Assembly (NCBI RefSeq): GCF_003058055.1
Contig: NZ_QBTZ01000001.1
Coordinates: forward strand, 2,994,001-3,058,000
Length of the DNA stretch: 64,000 bases
From: Acidovorax sp. 107
GTDB taxonomy: Bacteria; Pseudomonadota; Gammaproteobacteria; Burkholderiales; Burkholderiaceae_C
Direction of reading: 5' to 3'
A model generated the notes under the pieces. That model was not told the DNA's origin. It saw nothing but the letters and a program-made list of their open reading frames with translations, and did no database searches. How positions within the stretch are numbered: position 1 is the first letter of the stretch; every line of letters begins with the position of its first letter. This document shows, one piece after another, positions 16,216 to 25,265 of the stretch. The position numbers and the translations under genes are program-made.

Positions 16216-19200
16216 ATGAATGTATCCACCTGGTCCATCAAGAACCCCATACCGGCGCTGATGCTGTTTGTGCTGCTGACCTTCGGCGGCCTGCTGTCCT
16301 TCAACGCCATGAAGGTGCAGAACTTTCCCGACATCGACTTGCCCACGATCTCCGTCACGGTGGCGCTGCCGGGCGCCTCGCCCGCGCAGCTGGAGAACGA
16401 CGTGGCGCGCAAGATCGAGAACAGCATCGCCACGCTGCAGGGCCTCAAGCACATCTACACCAAGGTGCAGGACGGCGGCGCCACCATCACCGCCGAGTTC
16501 CGGCTGGAGAAGCCCACGCAGGAGGCGCTGGACGATGTGCGCTCCGCGGTGGCCCGTGTGCGCGGCGACCTGCCGGGCGACGTGCGCGATCCCATCGTGA
16601 CCAAGATGGACCTGGCCGCGCAGCCCGTTCTGGCCTTCACCATAGCGTCGGCCCGCATGGACGATGAGGCGCTGTCCTGGTTTGTGGACGACGCCGTGGC
16701 CAAGAAGCTGCTCACCGTGCGCGGCGTGGGCGCCGTCAACCGCGTGGGCGGTGTGCAGCGCGAGGTGCATGTGGCGCTCGACCCGGTCAAGCTGCAGTCC
16801 CTGGGCGCCACGGCGGCCGATGTGTCGCGCCAGCTGCGGCTGGTGCAGACCGAGAGTGCCGGCGGCCGCACCGACCTGGGCGGCAGCGAGCAGCCGGTGC
16901 GCACGCTGGCCACGGTGCAGTCGGCGCAGGAGCTGGCGGGCCTGACGCTGGCACTGTCGGACGGCCGTCATGTGCGGCTGGACCAGGTGGCCACGGTGAC
17001 GGACACCATCGCCGAGCCCCGCGCGCTGGCACTGCTCAACGGCAAGCCGGTGGTGGGCTTTGAAGTGGCGCGCAGCAAGGGGGCCAGCGAAGTCGAAGTG
17101 GGCGCTGCCGTGCAGGCGGCCCTGCAGGAGATGCGAGCGCAGCACCCCGACCTTGAAATCACCGAGGCCTTCAACTTCGTGCAGCCGGTGCAGGAGGAAT
17201 ACGACGGCTCCATGCACCTGCTGTACGAAGGCGCGCTGCTGGCCGTGCTGGTGGTGTGGCTGTTCCTGCGCGACTGGCGCGCGACGTTTGTATCGGCCGT
17301 AGCGCTGCCGCTGTCGGTGATCCCGGCGTTCATCGGCATGTACTGGCTGGGCTTCTCGATCAACGTGATCACGCTGCTGGCGCTGTCGCTGGTGGTGGGC
17401 ATTTTGGTGGACGATGCCATCGTGGAGGTCGAGAACATCGTGCGCCACCTGCGCATGGGCAAAACGCCCTACCAGGCCGCCATGGAGGCGGCCGACGAGA
17501 TCGGGCTGGCCGTGATCGCCACCACCTTCACGCTGATTGCTGTGTTTTTGCCCACGGCGTTCATGAGCGGCATTGCGGGCAAGTTCTTCAAGCAGTTTGG
17601 CTGGACGGCGTCGCTCGCGGTGTTTGCCAGCCTGGTGGTGGCGCGTCTGCTCACGCCCATGATGGCGGCCTACATCCTCAAGCCCATCGTGGGCGACCAC
17701 AAGGACCCACGCTGGATGACGGTGTACCTGCGCTGGGCCGCATGGTGCATCAAGCACCGGTGGATGACTTTCATTGCCACGGCGGCGTTTTTCATCGGTT
17801 CGCTCGCGCTGATCCCGCTGCTGCCCACGGGCTTCATCCCGCCGGATGACAACTCGCAGACGCAGGTGTACCTGGAGCTGCCGCCCGGCGCCACGCTGGC
17901 GCAGACGCGCGCCGTGGCCGAAGACGCGCGCCAGCGCATCGCCCAGGTAGACCACGTGCAAAGCGTTTACACCACCATCGGCGGCGGCTCGGCCGGCACT
18001 GACCCCTTCATGGGCGGCGCCAGCACCGAAACGCGCAAGGCCACACTCACCATCCTGCTGTCCCCGCGCGGCGACCGGCCGCGCAAGCAGGGCATCGAGA
18101 ACAAGATCCGCGCCGCGCTGGAGACACTGCCCGGCGTGCGCAGCAAGGTGGGCCTGGGCGGCTCAGGCGAAAAGTACGTGCTGGTGCTCACCGGCGACGA
18201 CCCGCAAGCGCTGACCGCCGCCGCATTGGCGGTCGAGAAAGACCTGCGCACCATCCCCGGCCTGGGCAGCATCTCGTCCACCGCCAGCCTGGTGCGGTCC
18301 GAGATCGCCGTGCGCCCCGACTTTGCCCGCGCCGCCGACCTGGGCGTGACCAGCAGCGCCATCGCCGAAACCCTGCGCATTGCCACGGTGGGTGACTACG
18401 ACGTGTCGCTGCCCAAGCTCAACCTGGCTGCGCGCCAGGTGCCCATCGTCGTCAAGCTGCAGGACGACGCGCGCAAGGATCTGTCGCTGCTGGAGCGCCT
18501 GCCGGTGCCCGGCGCCAAGGGCCCGGTGATGCTGGGCCAGGTGGCCACGCTGGAGTTCAGCGGTGGCCCGGCCGTGGTGGACCGCTACGACCGCGCGCGC
18601 AACGTGAACTTCGAGATCGAACTCTCGGGCCAGCCGCTGGGCGATGTGACCAAGGCGGTGGAGGCGCTGCCCTCCATCCAGAACCTGCCAGCCGGCGTGC
18701 GCCAGATCACGATTGGCGACGCTGAAATGATGGGCGAGCTGTTTGCGAGCTTTGGCCTGGCCATGCTCACCGGCGTGTTGTGCATCTACATCGTGCTGGT
18801 GCTGCTGTTCAAGGACTTCCTGCACCCGGTGACCATCCTGGCGGCGCTGCCGCTGTCGCTGGGCGGGGCGTTTGTGGGGCTGCTGATCGCGCAGAAGAGC
18901 TTCTCGATGCCCTCGCTCATCGGGCTGATCATGCTCATGGGCATTGCCACCAAGAACTCCATCCTGCTGGTGGAATACGCCATCCTGGCGCGGCGCGAGC
19001 ACGGCATGACGCGCTTTGAAGCGCTGGTCGACGCCTGCCACAAGCGGGCGCGCCCCATCATCATGACCACGCTGGCCATGGGTGCGGGCATGATGCCCAT
19101 CGCGCTCGGCGTCGGCGCGGCGGACGCGAGCTTCCGCTCGCCCATGGCGGTGGCGGTGATTGGCGGGCTCATTACCTCCACGCTGCTGAGCCTGCTGGTG

Positions 19201-19350
19201 ATTCCGGCGGTGTTCACCGGAGTGGATGACCTGGGACAAGGGTTCGGGCGGCTGGCTCGCCGCCTGCGCTGGGGACGGCACGGGCCCACGCCACCGGCGG
19301 CACCTGCGGCACCGGCCCTGGCGCAGTCCACCCCGCCGCCCGCCCCGTGA
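16216..19350 (+). CDS. RND efflux permease (AcrB/HAE1-like inner-membrane pump)
   Basis: Proton-driven inner-membrane transporter, 1044 aa, the usual length. It shows the duplicated RND layout with twelve predicted helices and two large periplasmic loops. Helix 4 carries the proton-relay Asp pair (GILVDDAIVEVENIVRH, about residue 398) and helix 10 the conserved Lys (MGIATKNSILLVEYA). A GAGG just after the adaptor stop serves as ribosome site, 12 bp downstream of it. The gene completes the tetR, outer-membrane factor, adaptor, permease operon. Substrate class cannot be read; multidrug-type is a family inference. Confidence 0.95.
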   Translation: MNVSTWSIKNPIPALMLFVLLTFGGLLSFNAMKVQNFPDIDLPTISVTVALPGASPAQLENDVARKIENSIATLQGLKHIYTKVQDGGATITAEFRLEKPTQEALDDVRSAVARVRGDLPGDVRDPIVTKMDLAAQPVLAFTIASARMDDEALSWFVDDAVAKKLLTVRGVGAVNRVGGVQREVHVALDPVKLQSLGATAADVSRQLRLVQTESAGGRTDLGGSEQPVRTLATVQSAQELAGLTLALSDGRHVRLDQVATVTDTIAEPRALALLNGKPVVGFEVARSKGASEVEVGAAVQAALQEMRAQHPDLEITEAFNFVQPVQEEYDGSMHLLYEGALLAVLVVWLFLRDWRATFVSAVALPLSVIPAFIGMYWLGFSINVITLLALSLVVGILVDDAIVEVENIVRHLRMGKTPYQAAMEAADEIGLAVIATTFTLIAVFLPTAFMSGIAGKFFKQFGWTASLAVFASLVVARLLTPMMAAYILKPIVGDHKDPRWMTVYLRWAAWCIKHRWMTFIATAAFFIGSLALIPLLPTGFIPPDDNSQTQVYLELPPGATLAQTRAVAEDARQRIAQVDHVQSVYTTIGGGSAGTDPFMGGASTETRKATLTILLSPRGDRPRKQGIENKIRAALETLPGVRSKVGLGGSGEKYVLVLTGDDPQALTAAALAVEKDLRTIPGLGSISSTASLVRSEIAVRPDFARAADLGVTSSAIAETLRIATVGDYDVSLPKLNLAARQVPIVVKLQDDARKDLSLLERLPVPGAKGPVMLGQVATLEFSGGPAVVDRYDRARNVNFEIELSGQPLGDVTKAVEALPSIQNLPAGVRQITIGDAEMMGELFASFGLAMLTGVLCIYIVLVLLFKDFLHPVTILAALPLSLGGAFVGLLIAQKSFSMPSLIGLIMLMGIATKNSILLVEYAILARREHGMTRFEALVDACHKRARPIIMTTLAMGAGMMPIALGVGAADASFRSPMAVAVIGGLITSTLLSLLVIPAVFTGVDDLGQGFGRLARRLRWGRHGPTPPAAPAAPALAQSTPPPAP

Positions 19351-19456
19351 TGCACCCGCGGCCGTGCCCCTCGGCATGGCTGCGAAAAGCAGGGCAATCA
19401 CGGGGGTTGCCCGGGCTTTGGCGAGGGGGTAGCCGTCGGATAATGCAACGCGCACC

Positions 19457-20659
19457 ATGAACCTCGTCAGCCTCAACATCGAATCCATCCAGCTGGGCCA
19501 CCCCCTGCCTTTTGTGCTGCGGGGGGCCGACGGCGCGTTGCTGGCGCAAAAGGGCTATGTGATCCGCACCCGCGAGGAGCTGGCCAAGCTGGTGGAACGC
19601 GGGCACGAGCTGTGCGTGGACACCGACGAATCCGGCGGCAGCCACCGCGCCTACCTGGCGCAGCTGCAGCGCATGCTGATCGCCGACACCAACCTGGGCG
19701 AGATCGCGGCCATGAAGATGACGGCGGGCGAACAGGCCGCCGCCGCGCGTGCCGGCAAAACCCTGCCCGACTGGCCAGAGTTGCAGTTGCGCGCCACGCA
19801 GCTGCTGCGCTCCCCGTCGCCCAGCGACTTTGGCGGGCGCTTTCAGGCGCTGCACGATGAGCTCGCGCGCCATTGCGAGCAGACACCCGACGCCACCCTG
19901 CTGGCGCTGATCTATCTCTCGGCCCAGGAAACGCGCATGTACAGCGCCACCCATTCCATGCTGGTGAGCTGCGTGTGCATGGTGGTGGCGCGCGAGATGC
20001 TGCGCTGGCCCAGCGGCCGGGTGCATCAACTGGGCCATGCGGCGCTGAGCATGAACATCGCCATGACGGAGCTGCAGGACCAACTGGTGTTGCAGACCCA
20101 GCCCCTCACCGCCACCCAGATCGCCGCCGTGGAAGACCACGCTGCGCGGTCCGAGGCGCTGCTGCGCCACTTGGGCGTGGCCGACCCGGCATGGCTGGAG
20201 GCCGTGCGCTGCCACCACCACCGCACGCCGGGGCCCATGGCAAAAAAGACCGAAGCCCAGCAGATGGCGCGCCTGCTGCAGCGTGCCGACATTTTTGGCG
20301 CCCGCCTGGCCCCGCGCGCGGCACGGCTGCCCATGCCCGTCACGGCCGCCATGCAGGCCAGCTACTACGATGAAGAGCACCAGGTGGACGAGGCCGGCGC
20401 CGCCCTCGTCAAGACGCTGGGGGTGTACCCCCCGGGTGCCTTTGTGCGCCTGGCCAGCCGTGAAGTGGGCGTCGTCATCCGCCGGGGCACCACCGCCACC
20501 ACCCCCCGCGTGGCCGTGGTGACCAACCGCGACGGCATGCCCACGGGGGAGCCCATCCCCCGCGACACGGGCATGCCGCCCTGGAAGATCACCGGCGTCG
20601 TGGCGTTCAAGGATGTGCGGGTCAAGCTGCCGCTGGACCGCCTGCTGCAATTGGTCTGA
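19457..20659 (+). CDS. HD-GYP-like protein with degenerate active-site motifs
   Basis: 400 aa, cytoplasmic. N-terminal about 130 residues resemble the region preceding HD-GYP domains (AQKGYVIRTREELAKLVERG). Residues about 145-330 align with HD-GYP c-di-GMP phosphodiesterases by overall pattern. His166 is kept, but the HD pair falls at ALSMN (198-200), and the GYP triplet is TPGP (257-260) after HHH. Metal binding and hydrolysis are therefore doubtful; a c-di-GMP-binding or regulatory role is possible. A C-terminal extension with PPGAFVRLASREVGVVIRRG follows, as in full-length HD-GYP proteins. It stands alone after the efflux operon. Confidence 0.78.
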   Translation: MNLVSLNIESIQLGHPLPFVLRGADGALLAQKGYVIRTREELAKLVERGHELCVDTDESGGSHRAYLAQLQRMLIADTNLGEIAAMKMTAGEQAAAARAGKTLPDWPELQLRATQLLRSPSPSDFGGRFQALHDELARHCEQTPDATLLALIYLSAQETRMYSATHSMLVSCVCMVVAREMLRWPSGRVHQLGHAALSMNIAMTELQDQLVLQTQPLTATQIAAVEDHAARSEALLRHLGVADPAWLEAVRCHHHRTPGPMAKKTEAQQMARLLQRADIFGARLAPRAARLPMPVTAAMQASYYDEEHQVDEAGAALVKTLGVYPPGAFVRLASREVGVVIRRGTTATTPRVAVVTNRDGMPTGEPIPRDTGMPPWKITGVVAFKDVRVKLPLDRLLQLV

Positions 20660-20994
20660 CACCCCCGGGGCGCCACAGCCCCCCATAGCTTCCGCTGCCG
20701 CCTCCCTCGCGCGGCGGGCACTGCGCTGACGTCCCCGCGCTGATTTCCCCTGAACGGCGCCTCGCACAAGGTGCCGGGTTGAGCTGCCCGCACACCCCTT
20801 GCCCCGAGAGGGCCAGCGGGGTACCGCGCCATGCGCGCTTTCACAGCGCGCTTTTTCACGCTCCCACGCCCTTCGGTCAGAAATCTGAATCCAACGGCAC
20901 TCGGGCCACGTATACCGCTCAGTACAAATAAAAACTTATGTGGACAAAAAAAGATGAAATGGTTAAATTGCCTGCACTAACTGCCCAAAGTCCT
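20660..20994. other. Intergenic stretch before the glutathione peroxidase
   Basis: 335 bp without a convincing gene. The left part is GC-rich, with a C-run palindromic patch similar in style to other intergenic sequences here. The middle holds the terminator at 20833-20856. The right part (about 20921-20960) is AT-rich (ACAAATAAAAACTTATG) and probably carries the peroxidase promoter, though no clear -35/-10 pair is seen. An in-frame ATG at 20938 is less likely as a start because the signal peptide begins at 20995. Confidence 0.6.
20833..20856 (+). terminator. Rho-independent terminator after the HD-GYP-like gene
   Basis: GCGCGCT and AGCGCGC form a perfect 7-bp stem around a TTCAC loop, followed by five T. 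It lies about 175 bp after the stop of the HD-GYP-like gene and before the peroxidase promoter region. Confidence 0.8.
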
Positions 20995-21579
20995 ATGAAC
21001 CGCCTCACAAGACTCCTCTCTACAGCCGCCGCCCTGGGGGCTTGGCTGTTGCTGGCGCCCGCCGCCCAGGCGGCCGACGCGCCCGCCGGATGCCCGGCCA
21101 CGCTGCAGCACACCTTCCCGCGCCTGCAGGACGAAAAGCCCCAGTCGCTGTGCCAGTACAGCGGCAAGGTGGTTCTGGTGGTCAACACGGCCAGCTTCTG
21201 TGGCTTTACCGGCCAGTACAAGGGCTTGGAGGATCTGTATGCCCGCTACAAGGACAAGGGTCTGGTGGTGCTGGGCTTCCCGTCCAACGACTTTGCCCAG
21301 GAAAAAGGCAGCAACAAGGAAATCGCCGACTTCTGCGAAAACACCTTCGGGGTGAAATTTCCGATGTTTGCCAAAAGCAGCGTGAAGGGCCCTGAGGCCT
21401 CGCCGCTGTACCAGCAGCTGGCCCAGCTGTCGGGCACGGCGCCCCGCTGGAACTTCCACAAATACCTGCTGGGCCGCGACGGCAAGCTGGTGGACAACTA
21501 CTCCAGCCTGACCGGGCCGGACAACAAAGGGCTGGTGCGTGCCATCGAGCAGCAGCTGGCCCAGCCCACACCCCGGTGA
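20995..21579 (+). CDS. Exported glutathione/thioredoxin peroxidase (GPx family)
   Basis: Reduces hydroperoxides (194 aa). The ATG at 20995 begins a signal peptide (MNRLTRLLSTAAALGAWLLL, cleavage near AQAADA), so the enzyme is probably periplasmic. Peroxidatic Cys69 lies in NTASFCGFTGQYKGLE, Gln102 in FAQEKGSN and Trp152/Asn153 in RWNFHKYLLG, giving the Cys-Gln-Trp-Asn tetrad. The usual GFPCNQF segment is GFPSNDF, so the common resolving Cys is absent; Cys114 (ADFCENTFG) might take its place. It is upstream of the flavoprotein operon and reads the same way. Confidence 0.92.
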   Translation: MNRLTRLLSTAAALGAWLLLAPAAQAADAPAGCPATLQHTFPRLQDEKPQSLCQYSGKVVLVVNTASFCGFTGQYKGLEDLYARYKDKGLVVLGFPSNDFAQEKGSNKEIADFCENTFGVKFPMFAKSSVKGPEASPLYQQLAQLSGTAPRWNFHKYLLGRDGKLVDNYSSLTGPDNKGLVRAIEQQLAQPTPR

Positions 21580-21823
21580 GCGCAATGATTTCTTTACATT
21601 TCTTGAAAAAAAATACAGGCGGCCTCTGGAACTTCGCCGGAGCGGCCCCACTCTATCCGTTGCGCAAGACGATTGCGCAGCGTACAGTTTTAGTGTTGCG
21701 AAGCCTTTCGGTCCCTCGGGTTCCGACTGACCTCCTGGAGCGCTTCTCCTCCCTCCCTCTCTTATTCGTTTCGGGACGCTTCGCAACCTTTTTATTCCGT
21801 GCACCGGCCAGAGGGGGCCGGCC
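21580..21823 (+). promoter_or_regulatory. Structured leader of the methyltransferase operon
   Basis: 244 bp before the flavoprotein ATG with no convincing gene. GTTGCGAAGC (21695-21704) and GCTTCGCAAC (21778-21787) are exact reverse complements that could close a long stem around 73 bases, followed by CTTTTTATT. Upstream lie a direct repeat of TTGCGCA (two copies 13 bp apart, around 21660-21680) and an ECF-like pair, GGAACTT at 21628-21634 and TCTA at 21652-21655, 17 bp apart. The stem is seen directly; its regulatory role and the promoter class are inferred. Confidence 0.5.
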
Positions 21824-23134
21824 ATGAAAATCGCCATCATCGGTTCCGGCATCTCCGGGCTCTCCGTTGCGCGCCAGCTGCGTGGCCACGCGGACATCTC
21901 CCTGTTTGAAGCGGGCGACTACTTCGGGGGGCACACCCACACCGTCGATGTCACCTTGCCCGATGCGTCGGGCACCCCTGTCACCCACGGTGTGGACACC
22001 GGGTTTCTGGTGTTCAACGAGCGCACCTACCCTCATCTCATCCGCCTGCTGGCCGAGCTGGGCGTGGAGACGGCCAAATCCGACATGTCGTTCTCGGTGC
22101 AGGTGCCCGCAGCCCTCAGCGGGGGGCGCGCGCTGGAATGGAGCGGCACCAACCTGAGCACCGTGTTTGCCCAGCGCTCCAACCTGGTCAACCCGCGCTT
22201 TCTCGGCATGCTGCGCGACCTGCTGCGCTTCAACCAGCTGTGCACGCGCATTGCCGAAAAGCAGGCGGAGGCGGCGCTGATGCAGCCCCTGGGCGACTTC
22301 CTGCGAGAGCACCGCTTTGGCGATGCCTTCCGCGACTGGTACTTCTTGCCCATGCTGGGCTGCATCTGGAGCTGCCCCACCGACCAGATGCTGAAGTTTC
22401 CCGTGGCCACCATGATCCGGTTCTGCCACAACCACGGCCTGATCCAGGTGAGCAACCGCCCGCAGTGGTGGACGGTGTCCGGCGGCGCGCGCCACTATGT
22501 GGACAAGATCGTGGCGGGCATTGCCGACAAGCGCCTGAACACCCCCGTGCGCCGCATCGAGCGCGATGCCGCCGGTGTGCGCGTGGTGACTGCAGACCGC
22601 ACCGAACACTTTGACAAGGTGGTGCTGGCCACACACTCCGACCAGTCGCTCGCGCTGCTGGCCCAGCCCACGACGCAGGAGCGCACCGTGCTCGGCGCCA
22701 TCCGCTACCAGGCCAACCGCGCCGTGCTGCACACCGATACGTCTGTGTTGCCCCAGCGCCGCGCCGCCTGGGCCGCGTGGAACTACGAGCGCGCCCCGCA
22801 GAAGAGCCGCGAGTCGGCCCGCGTGTGCCTGCACTACCTCATCAACCAGTTGCAGCCCGTGCCTTTTGCACAGCCCGTGGTGGTGTCGCTGAACCCGGTG
22901 CGCGACATTGCGCCCGAGCACGTGATCGGCAGTTACGAATACGCCCACCCGGTGTTCGACATGGCCGCCATCCGCGCGCAGCAGCAGGTGGGCAAGCTGC
23001 AAGGGCAGCAGCACACCTGGTTCTGTGGCGCCTGGACGGGCTACGGCTTCCACGAGGACGGCCTCAAATCCGGGCTGGCCGTGGCTGAGCAATTGCGGGC
23101 AGCCCTGCCAGCCCCTTTGGCGGAGGCCGCGTGA
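21824..23134 (+). CDS. FAD-dependent amine-oxidase-like oxidoreductase (UfaD-like)
   Basis: Flavoprotein of 436 aa. The N-terminal dinucleotide fold is clear (IAIIGSGISGLSVARQL), with the FAD-contact GGHTHTVDV and a C-terminal WFCGAWTGYGFHEDGLKSGLAVAE motif. It is of the type found beside cyclopropane-fatty-acid-synthase-like methyltransferases; in Rhodobacter sphaeroides a comparable flavoprotein, UfaD, desaturates a methylated acyl chain on the way to furan fatty acids. Ribosome site GAGGGGG before the ATG. First gene of an eight-gene operon; its stop overlaps the DUF1365 start (GTGA). The reaction is inferred from context. Confidence 0.85.
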   Translation: MKIAIIGSGISGLSVARQLRGHADISLFEAGDYFGGHTHTVDVTLPDASGTPVTHGVDTGFLVFNERTYPHLIRLLAELGVETAKSDMSFSVQVPAALSGGRALEWSGTNLSTVFAQRSNLVNPRFLGMLRDLLRFNQLCTRIAEKQAEAALMQPLGDFLREHRFGDAFRDWYFLPMLGCIWSCPTDQMLKFPVATMIRFCHNHGLIQVSNRPQWWTVSGGARHYVDKIVAGIADKRLNTPVRRIERDAAGVRVVTADRTEHFDKVVLATHSDQSLALLAQPTTQERTVLGAIRYQANRAVLHTDTSVLPQRRAAWAAWNYERAPQKSRESARVCLHYLINQLQPVPFAQPVVVSLNPVRDIAPEHVIGSYEYAHPVFDMAAIRAQQQVGKLQGQQHTWFCGAWTGYGFHEDGLKSGLAVAEQLRAALPAPLAEAA

Positions 23135-23946
23135 GCCAAGCCCCGGCCCCATCCGCAGCGCCCCTCATTGGCTTCGGCCAGGTGCGCCACACGCGGCTGC
23201 GGCCCCGGCGGCACGCGTTTGCCTACCCCACGTTTTTCCTGATGCTGCCGATGCGCAGCCTGAGCGGCACACACACCAGCACACGCACTGGCACACACAC
23301 GCCGCTGGCGGTGAACCGCAGTGGCGCCATCAGCTTCCATGACGTGGACCACGGCGACGGCCGCAGTGCCGCGCAGGGCGGTGCGCTGGCCTGGCTGGAC
23401 GAACTGCTGCGCACCGAAGGCATCACCGACGCCACCGGCGAGGTCTGGCTGCACTGCTACCCGCGCGTGCTGGGCTACACCTTCAAGCCCGTGAGCTTCT
23501 GGTACTGCCACCGGGCGGACGGCCACCTGCGCGCCATTGTGGTGGAGGTCAACAACACCTTTGGCGAGCGCCATTGCTACCTGCTGGATGCGCCGCAGTA
23601 CGGCGTGGAGCAGCAGGCGCGCAAGGTGTTCCATGTGTCGCCCTTTTGCGAGGTGAGCGGCGGCTACCGCTTTCGCTTCATGCGCACCCAGGCCGGTGCA
23701 CAGGATGCAGGCCGCACGGTGGTGCGCATCGACCACGACGACGACACCGGCCCCCTCATCCAGACCAGCGTGAGCGGCACCCTGCAGGCCATCACCCCCC
23801 AGACGCTGCGGCAGGCGCTGTGGGGCTACCCCGCCATGACGCTGGCCATCATCGCCCGCATCCACTGGCACGCGCTGCAGCTCTGGCTCAAGCGTGTTCG
23901 TTTCCACCGCAAGCCCGAGGCGCCCGCCGCCGCCGTGACCCGTTGA
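23131..23946 (+). CDS. DUF1365 family protein
   Basis: 271 aa starting with GTG at 23131 inside the flavoprotein stop (GTGA overlap). The family has no fixed biochemical role but is almost always found between an FAD oxidoreductase and a cyclopropane-synthase-like methyltransferase, as here. Typical motifs are visible: VRHTRLRPRRHAFAYPTFFL near the start, YTFKPVSFWYCHR, and EVNNTFGERHCYLL. It is likely cytoplasmic or membrane-associated and may handle the acyl lipid substrate; this is inference. Confidence 0.9.
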   Translation: MSQAPAPSAAPLIGFGQVRHTRLRPRRHAFAYPTFFLMLPMRSLSGTHTSTRTGTHTPLAVNRSGAISFHDVDHGDGRSAAQGGALAWLDELLRTEGITDATGEVWLHCYPRVLGYTFKPVSFWYCHRADGHLRAIVVEVNNTFGERHCYLLDAPQYGVEQQARKVFHVSPFCEVSGGYRFRFMRTQAGAQDAGRTVVRIDHDDDTGPLIQTSVSGTLQAITPQTLRQALWGYPAMTLAIIARIHWHALQLWLKRVRFHRKPEAPAAAVTR

Positions 23947-23951
23947 TTTCC

Positions 23952-25193
23952 ATGACGAACGAGACCGCCATGAACTCCACCACCGCCCCCCGCTCTGCCC
24001 AGACCCTGCCCGCCGGCACCCCTGCTGCCGCCCGCACGGCGCTCAAGCTGCTGCACAAGCTGCAGCACGGTCACCTCACGGTGCAGTTGCCCGACGGCAC
24101 CCTGCAGCACTTCGGCCACGGCAACGGCCCCTCTGCCGCGATCACGCTCAAGAACTGGAACGTGTGCAGCGCCGCACTCAAGTCGGGCGACATCGGCTTT
24201 GCCGAGAGCTACATCGCGGGCGACTGGACCACGCCGCACCTTACCGACCTGCTCAAGCTCTTCGTCGCCAACCGCCAGCAGGTCGAAGGCGTGATCTACG
24301 GCACCTGGGCGGGCCGGCTGCTGTACCGCATCAAGCACCTGCTCAACCGCAACACCCGCGCCAACAGCCAGAAGAACATCCACGCCCACTACGACCTGGG
24401 CAATGCGTTCTACGAACTCTGGCTGGACGACACGATGAACTATTCGTCCGCCTGGTTCGAGGGCGATGCGGGCGGTGACATGCGCACCGCACAGCACGCC
24501 AAGGTGCGCCGCGCCTTGCGCATGGCGGGGGTGGAGCCCGGTTCCCGCGTGCTGGAGATCGGCTGCGGCTGGGGCGCGCTGGCCGAGATGGCGACCGTCG
24601 AATTCGGTGCCCGCCTGACGGGGGTGACGCTCTCTACCGAGCAGCTGGCATTCGCGCAAAAGCGCATGGTGCAGCAGGGGGTGGCCGCGCATGCCGACCT
24701 GCGCCTGCAGGACTACCGCGACATCCAGGACGGCCCGTACGACGCCATCTGCTCCATCGAGATGGTCGAGGCCGTGGGCCGCGAATACTGGCCCACGTAC
24801 TTCCAGTCGGTGAACCGCCTGCTCAAGCCCGGCGGCAAGGCCTGCATCCAGAGCATCGTCATCGACGACAGCCTGTTCGACCGCTACATCAGCTCCACCG
24901 ACTTCATCCAGCAATACATCTTCCCGGGCGGCTGCCTGCCCTGCCCGCGCGAGTTCCGCCGCGAAGCCGAAGCCGCAGGCCTGCGCGTGGTGGACGAGTT
25001 CGCGTTTGGCCAGGACTACGCCGAAACCCTCAAGCGCTGGCGCGAGCGTTTTCTGGCGCAGCGCACGCAGATCCTGCAGCTGGGCTTTGACCAGCGCTTC
25101 ATGCACATCTGGGAGTTCTACCTCGCGTACTGCGAAGCGGCGTTTGCGATGAGCAACATCGACCTGGTGCAGTACACGCTGGTCAAGGACTGA
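23952..25193 (+). CDS. Cyclopropane-fatty-acyl-phospholipid synthase-type SAM methyltransferase
   Basis: 413 aa from ATG 23952 (ATG 23970 is an alternative). The Mycolic-acid/CFA methyltransferase domain shows YDLGNAFYELWLDDTMNYSS, the SAM-binding EIGCGWGALAEM, and CSIEMVEAVGREYWPTYFQ. Such enzymes add a methylene or methyl group from SAM to double bonds of membrane acyl chains. Next to a UfaD-like flavoprotein it could equally be a UfaM-like methyltransferase rather than a ring-forming synthase. Part of the operon starting at 21824; 19 bp separate it from the following gene. Confidence 0.92.
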   Translation: MTNETAMNSTTAPRSAQTLPAGTPAAARTALKLLHKLQHGHLTVQLPDGTLQHFGHGNGPSAAITLKNWNVCSAALKSGDIGFAESYIAGDWTTPHLTDLLKLFVANRQQVEGVIYGTWAGRLLYRIKHLLNRNTRANSQKNIHAHYDLGNAFYELWLDDTMNYSSAWFEGDAGGDMRTAQHAKVRRALRMAGVEPGSRVLEIGCGWGALAEMATVEFGARLTGVTLSTEQLAFAQKRMVQQGVAAHADLRLQDYRDIQDGPYDAICSIEMVEAVGREYWPTYFQSVNRLLKPGGKACIQSIVIDDSLFDRYISSTDFIQQYIFPGGCLPCPREFRREAEAAGLRVVDEFAFGQDYAETLKRWRERFLAQRTQILQLGFDQRFMHIWEFYLAYCEAAFAMSNIDLVQYTLVKD

Positions 25194-25212
25194 TCAAGGG
25201 CCGAGAGTCGCT

Positions 25213-25265
25213 ATGAAAAACATAGCTATTACCGCAATATTCACTAGCGCATTGATGGCTTTTGG
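25213..25265 (+). repeat. Interspersed palindromic repeat, copy D (coding a signal peptide)
   Basis: The stretch with ATAGCTATTACCGCA and ATTCACTAGCGC closely matches copy A read on its minus strand. It coincides with codons 1-17 of the next gene, so the repeat provides the start codon and hydrophobic core of a signal peptide. Confidence 0.8.

Noticed and set aside
16186..17961. Minus-strand open frame opposite the RND permease
   Set aside because: Low-complexity shadow of a strongly conserved gene, without ribosome site or similarity.
20909..20925. TATACCGCTCAGTAC, a TetR-like imperfect palindrome before the peroxidase gene
   Set aside because: Only partly symmetric and no regulator gene is adjacent; too weak to call.
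21576..21827. Plus-strand frame of 83 codons in the operon leader
   Set aside because: It covers the inverted repeat and runs into the flavoprotein start; composition does not look protein-like.
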